Source: Symsagittifera roscoffensis
Taxonomy: Eukaryota; Xenacoelomorpha; Acoela; Convolutidae
Assembly (NCBI RefSeq): GCF_963678635.1
Contig: NC_087071.1
Location: forward strand, 42,298,153 to 42,362,152
DNA length: 64,000 bases
Direction of reading: 5' to 3'
This document shows positions 63,141 through 64,000 of the stretch, piece by piece. Position 1 is the first letter of the stretch, and the number at the start of each line of letters is the position of its first letter. The position numbers and the translations under genes were made by a program. The notes beneath the pieces were generated by a model, which had not been told where the DNA came from, ran no database searches, and saw nothing but the letters and a program-made list of their open reading frames with translations.

Positions 63141-64000
63141 ATGATCATGACTGATACCCAACCTGACAATATCCCTAATGCTGATGCTGATTCAAACAAC
63201 ATATTGCAAATGCATACTGAAGCTGAAACCAATACCGAAGATATTCCCGCACTAAGGTACCAAGGTATGACGCCCATCCCAAAGTCATGCAGTAAACGGG
63301 GATGTGCGGTGCTGAGCCCCATAGAACAGGAGACAACTGCTGATAACAACCTAGTGCAATTAATCCAAACTACCATCAAAACATCAATCAACGAAATTAT
63401 CCCAATAATGTTTGGAAACCTGAAAAATGAGATGAAAGAGCTGATGAAGACTATGGTCACGGATGCTACGGAAGACATGAAGAAACAAATTCTCTCCGAA
63501 GTTAAAGCTCAATTATTTGCGCAAGAAGCACGCTGCTACCTCAAAAGTCTGTCAGAAGCTGAGATGGTGGAAAGCTACACTCGAAGAGAAAATATCCGGA
63601 TTATCGGTGTAGCGAGCGATACCGGAACGCGAGAATCCAATGAAGAGACAGCAAACAAAGTGATAAAAATTGCAAATGAAATCGGTTCAAGCGTCAACAA
63701 GCAAGACATATCTGTTGCTCATCGCCTGCCGGGTCGGGGCACCACAAAGCCAATAATTGTTCGTTTTTGTCGCAGAACAGCTAAAATAGATATATTGAAG
63801 AAGAAACGCCAGCTAAATGAGACTGAGGGCATGAAAGAGGTGCATGAAAGAGGTGAAAATATTCGAAGATCTTACCAAGGCGAGACTCAACTTTCTAAAA
63901 TTGATGAAAACAGATGAGCTCATCGCTTCCGCTTGGTCCAGAGAGGGCAATATATTCTTCCAGTACAGAAATGACAACTATACAAATAAAATTACTGGGC
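63141..64000 (+). mobile_element. LINE ORF1-like gene, frameshifted, runs off the window
   Basis: The frame from ATG 63141 gives 258 codons. It starts with a polar N-terminus, then a helical, charged segment (IKTSINEIIPIMFGNLKNEM). An RRM-like part follows, opening MVESYTRRENIRIIGV, the hallmark of coiled-coil ORF1 proteins of L1-like LINEs, then VAHRLPG and KPIIVRFCRR. After about 63860 the match continues in another frame (EDLTKARLNFLKLMKTDE, then SAWSREGNIFFQYRND) to the window end, so a one-base shift near 63863-63870 has broken it. ORF1 proteins coat LINE RNA. ORF2 would lie beyond 64000. The strand is the same as TEX9. Confidence 0.7.

Noticed and set aside
1-64000. tRNA or rRNA genes
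   Set aside because: No cloverleaf with convincing A and B boxes and no rRNA core sequence was noticed. The primer-binding-like sites are too short to be tRNA genes.

Overview
The window looks like nuclear DNA of an invertebrate animal. Reasons: AT-rich host sequence, spliced genes with GT-AG introns, a TEX9-like (testis/cilium-type coiled-coil) gene, LINE pieces, a Polinton-type DNA polymerase remnant and a possible Helitron. I cannot name the phylum. No prokaryotic gene organisation is present.

Layout. 1-5056: host DNA holding old mobile-element wreckage: a Ty3/Gypsy integrase scrap near 1.5-1.8 kb, a family-B DNA polymerase remnant at 2.55-3.74 kb and a minus-strand Gypsy fragment at 4.2-4.96 kb. 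5057-29276 (+): element A, a broken giant Ty3/Gypsy-type LTR retrotransposon. 29277-35997: AT-rich host DNA with a LINE reverse-transcriptase remnant (minus strand), the 3' exons of a DEDDy 3'-5' exonuclease gene, a possible non-autonomous Helitron and a run of perfect hairpins. 35998-39338 (+): six exons of a TEX9 homologue. 39665-62582 (-): element B, a whole-looking 22.9 kb giant LTR element sitting antisense in the next TEX9 intron. 62583-64000: more intron sequence, then a broken LINE ORF1 running off the end. Elements A and B together fill about 47 of 64 kb.

The main discovery is the A/B family. Each copy carries a single very long gag-pol (2935 codons in B) with capsid-like region, two zinc knuckles, aspartic protease, RT, RNase H, integrase and an SH3-like tail. 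Gag-pol ends in a domain that lines up along its length with OARD1/TARG1-type macrodomains. A second, equally long ORF (2974 codons in B) follows, with a coiled coil, an SGNH/GDSL hydrolase, a second SGNH-like segment, a conserved Cys/His cluster and no visible envelope features. Both copies share a primer-binding-like site, a hairpin plus poly(A) signal in the LTR, a 3' splice-site-like sequence just before ORF2, and a polypurine motif repeated internally with one copy almost exactly at the element's centre. These fit a scheme in which full-length RNA makes gag-pol and a spliced RNA makes ORF2. Element B also shows a striking excess of the hexamer CTTGAG on its sense strand in coding and non-coding parts alike, which I cannot explain.
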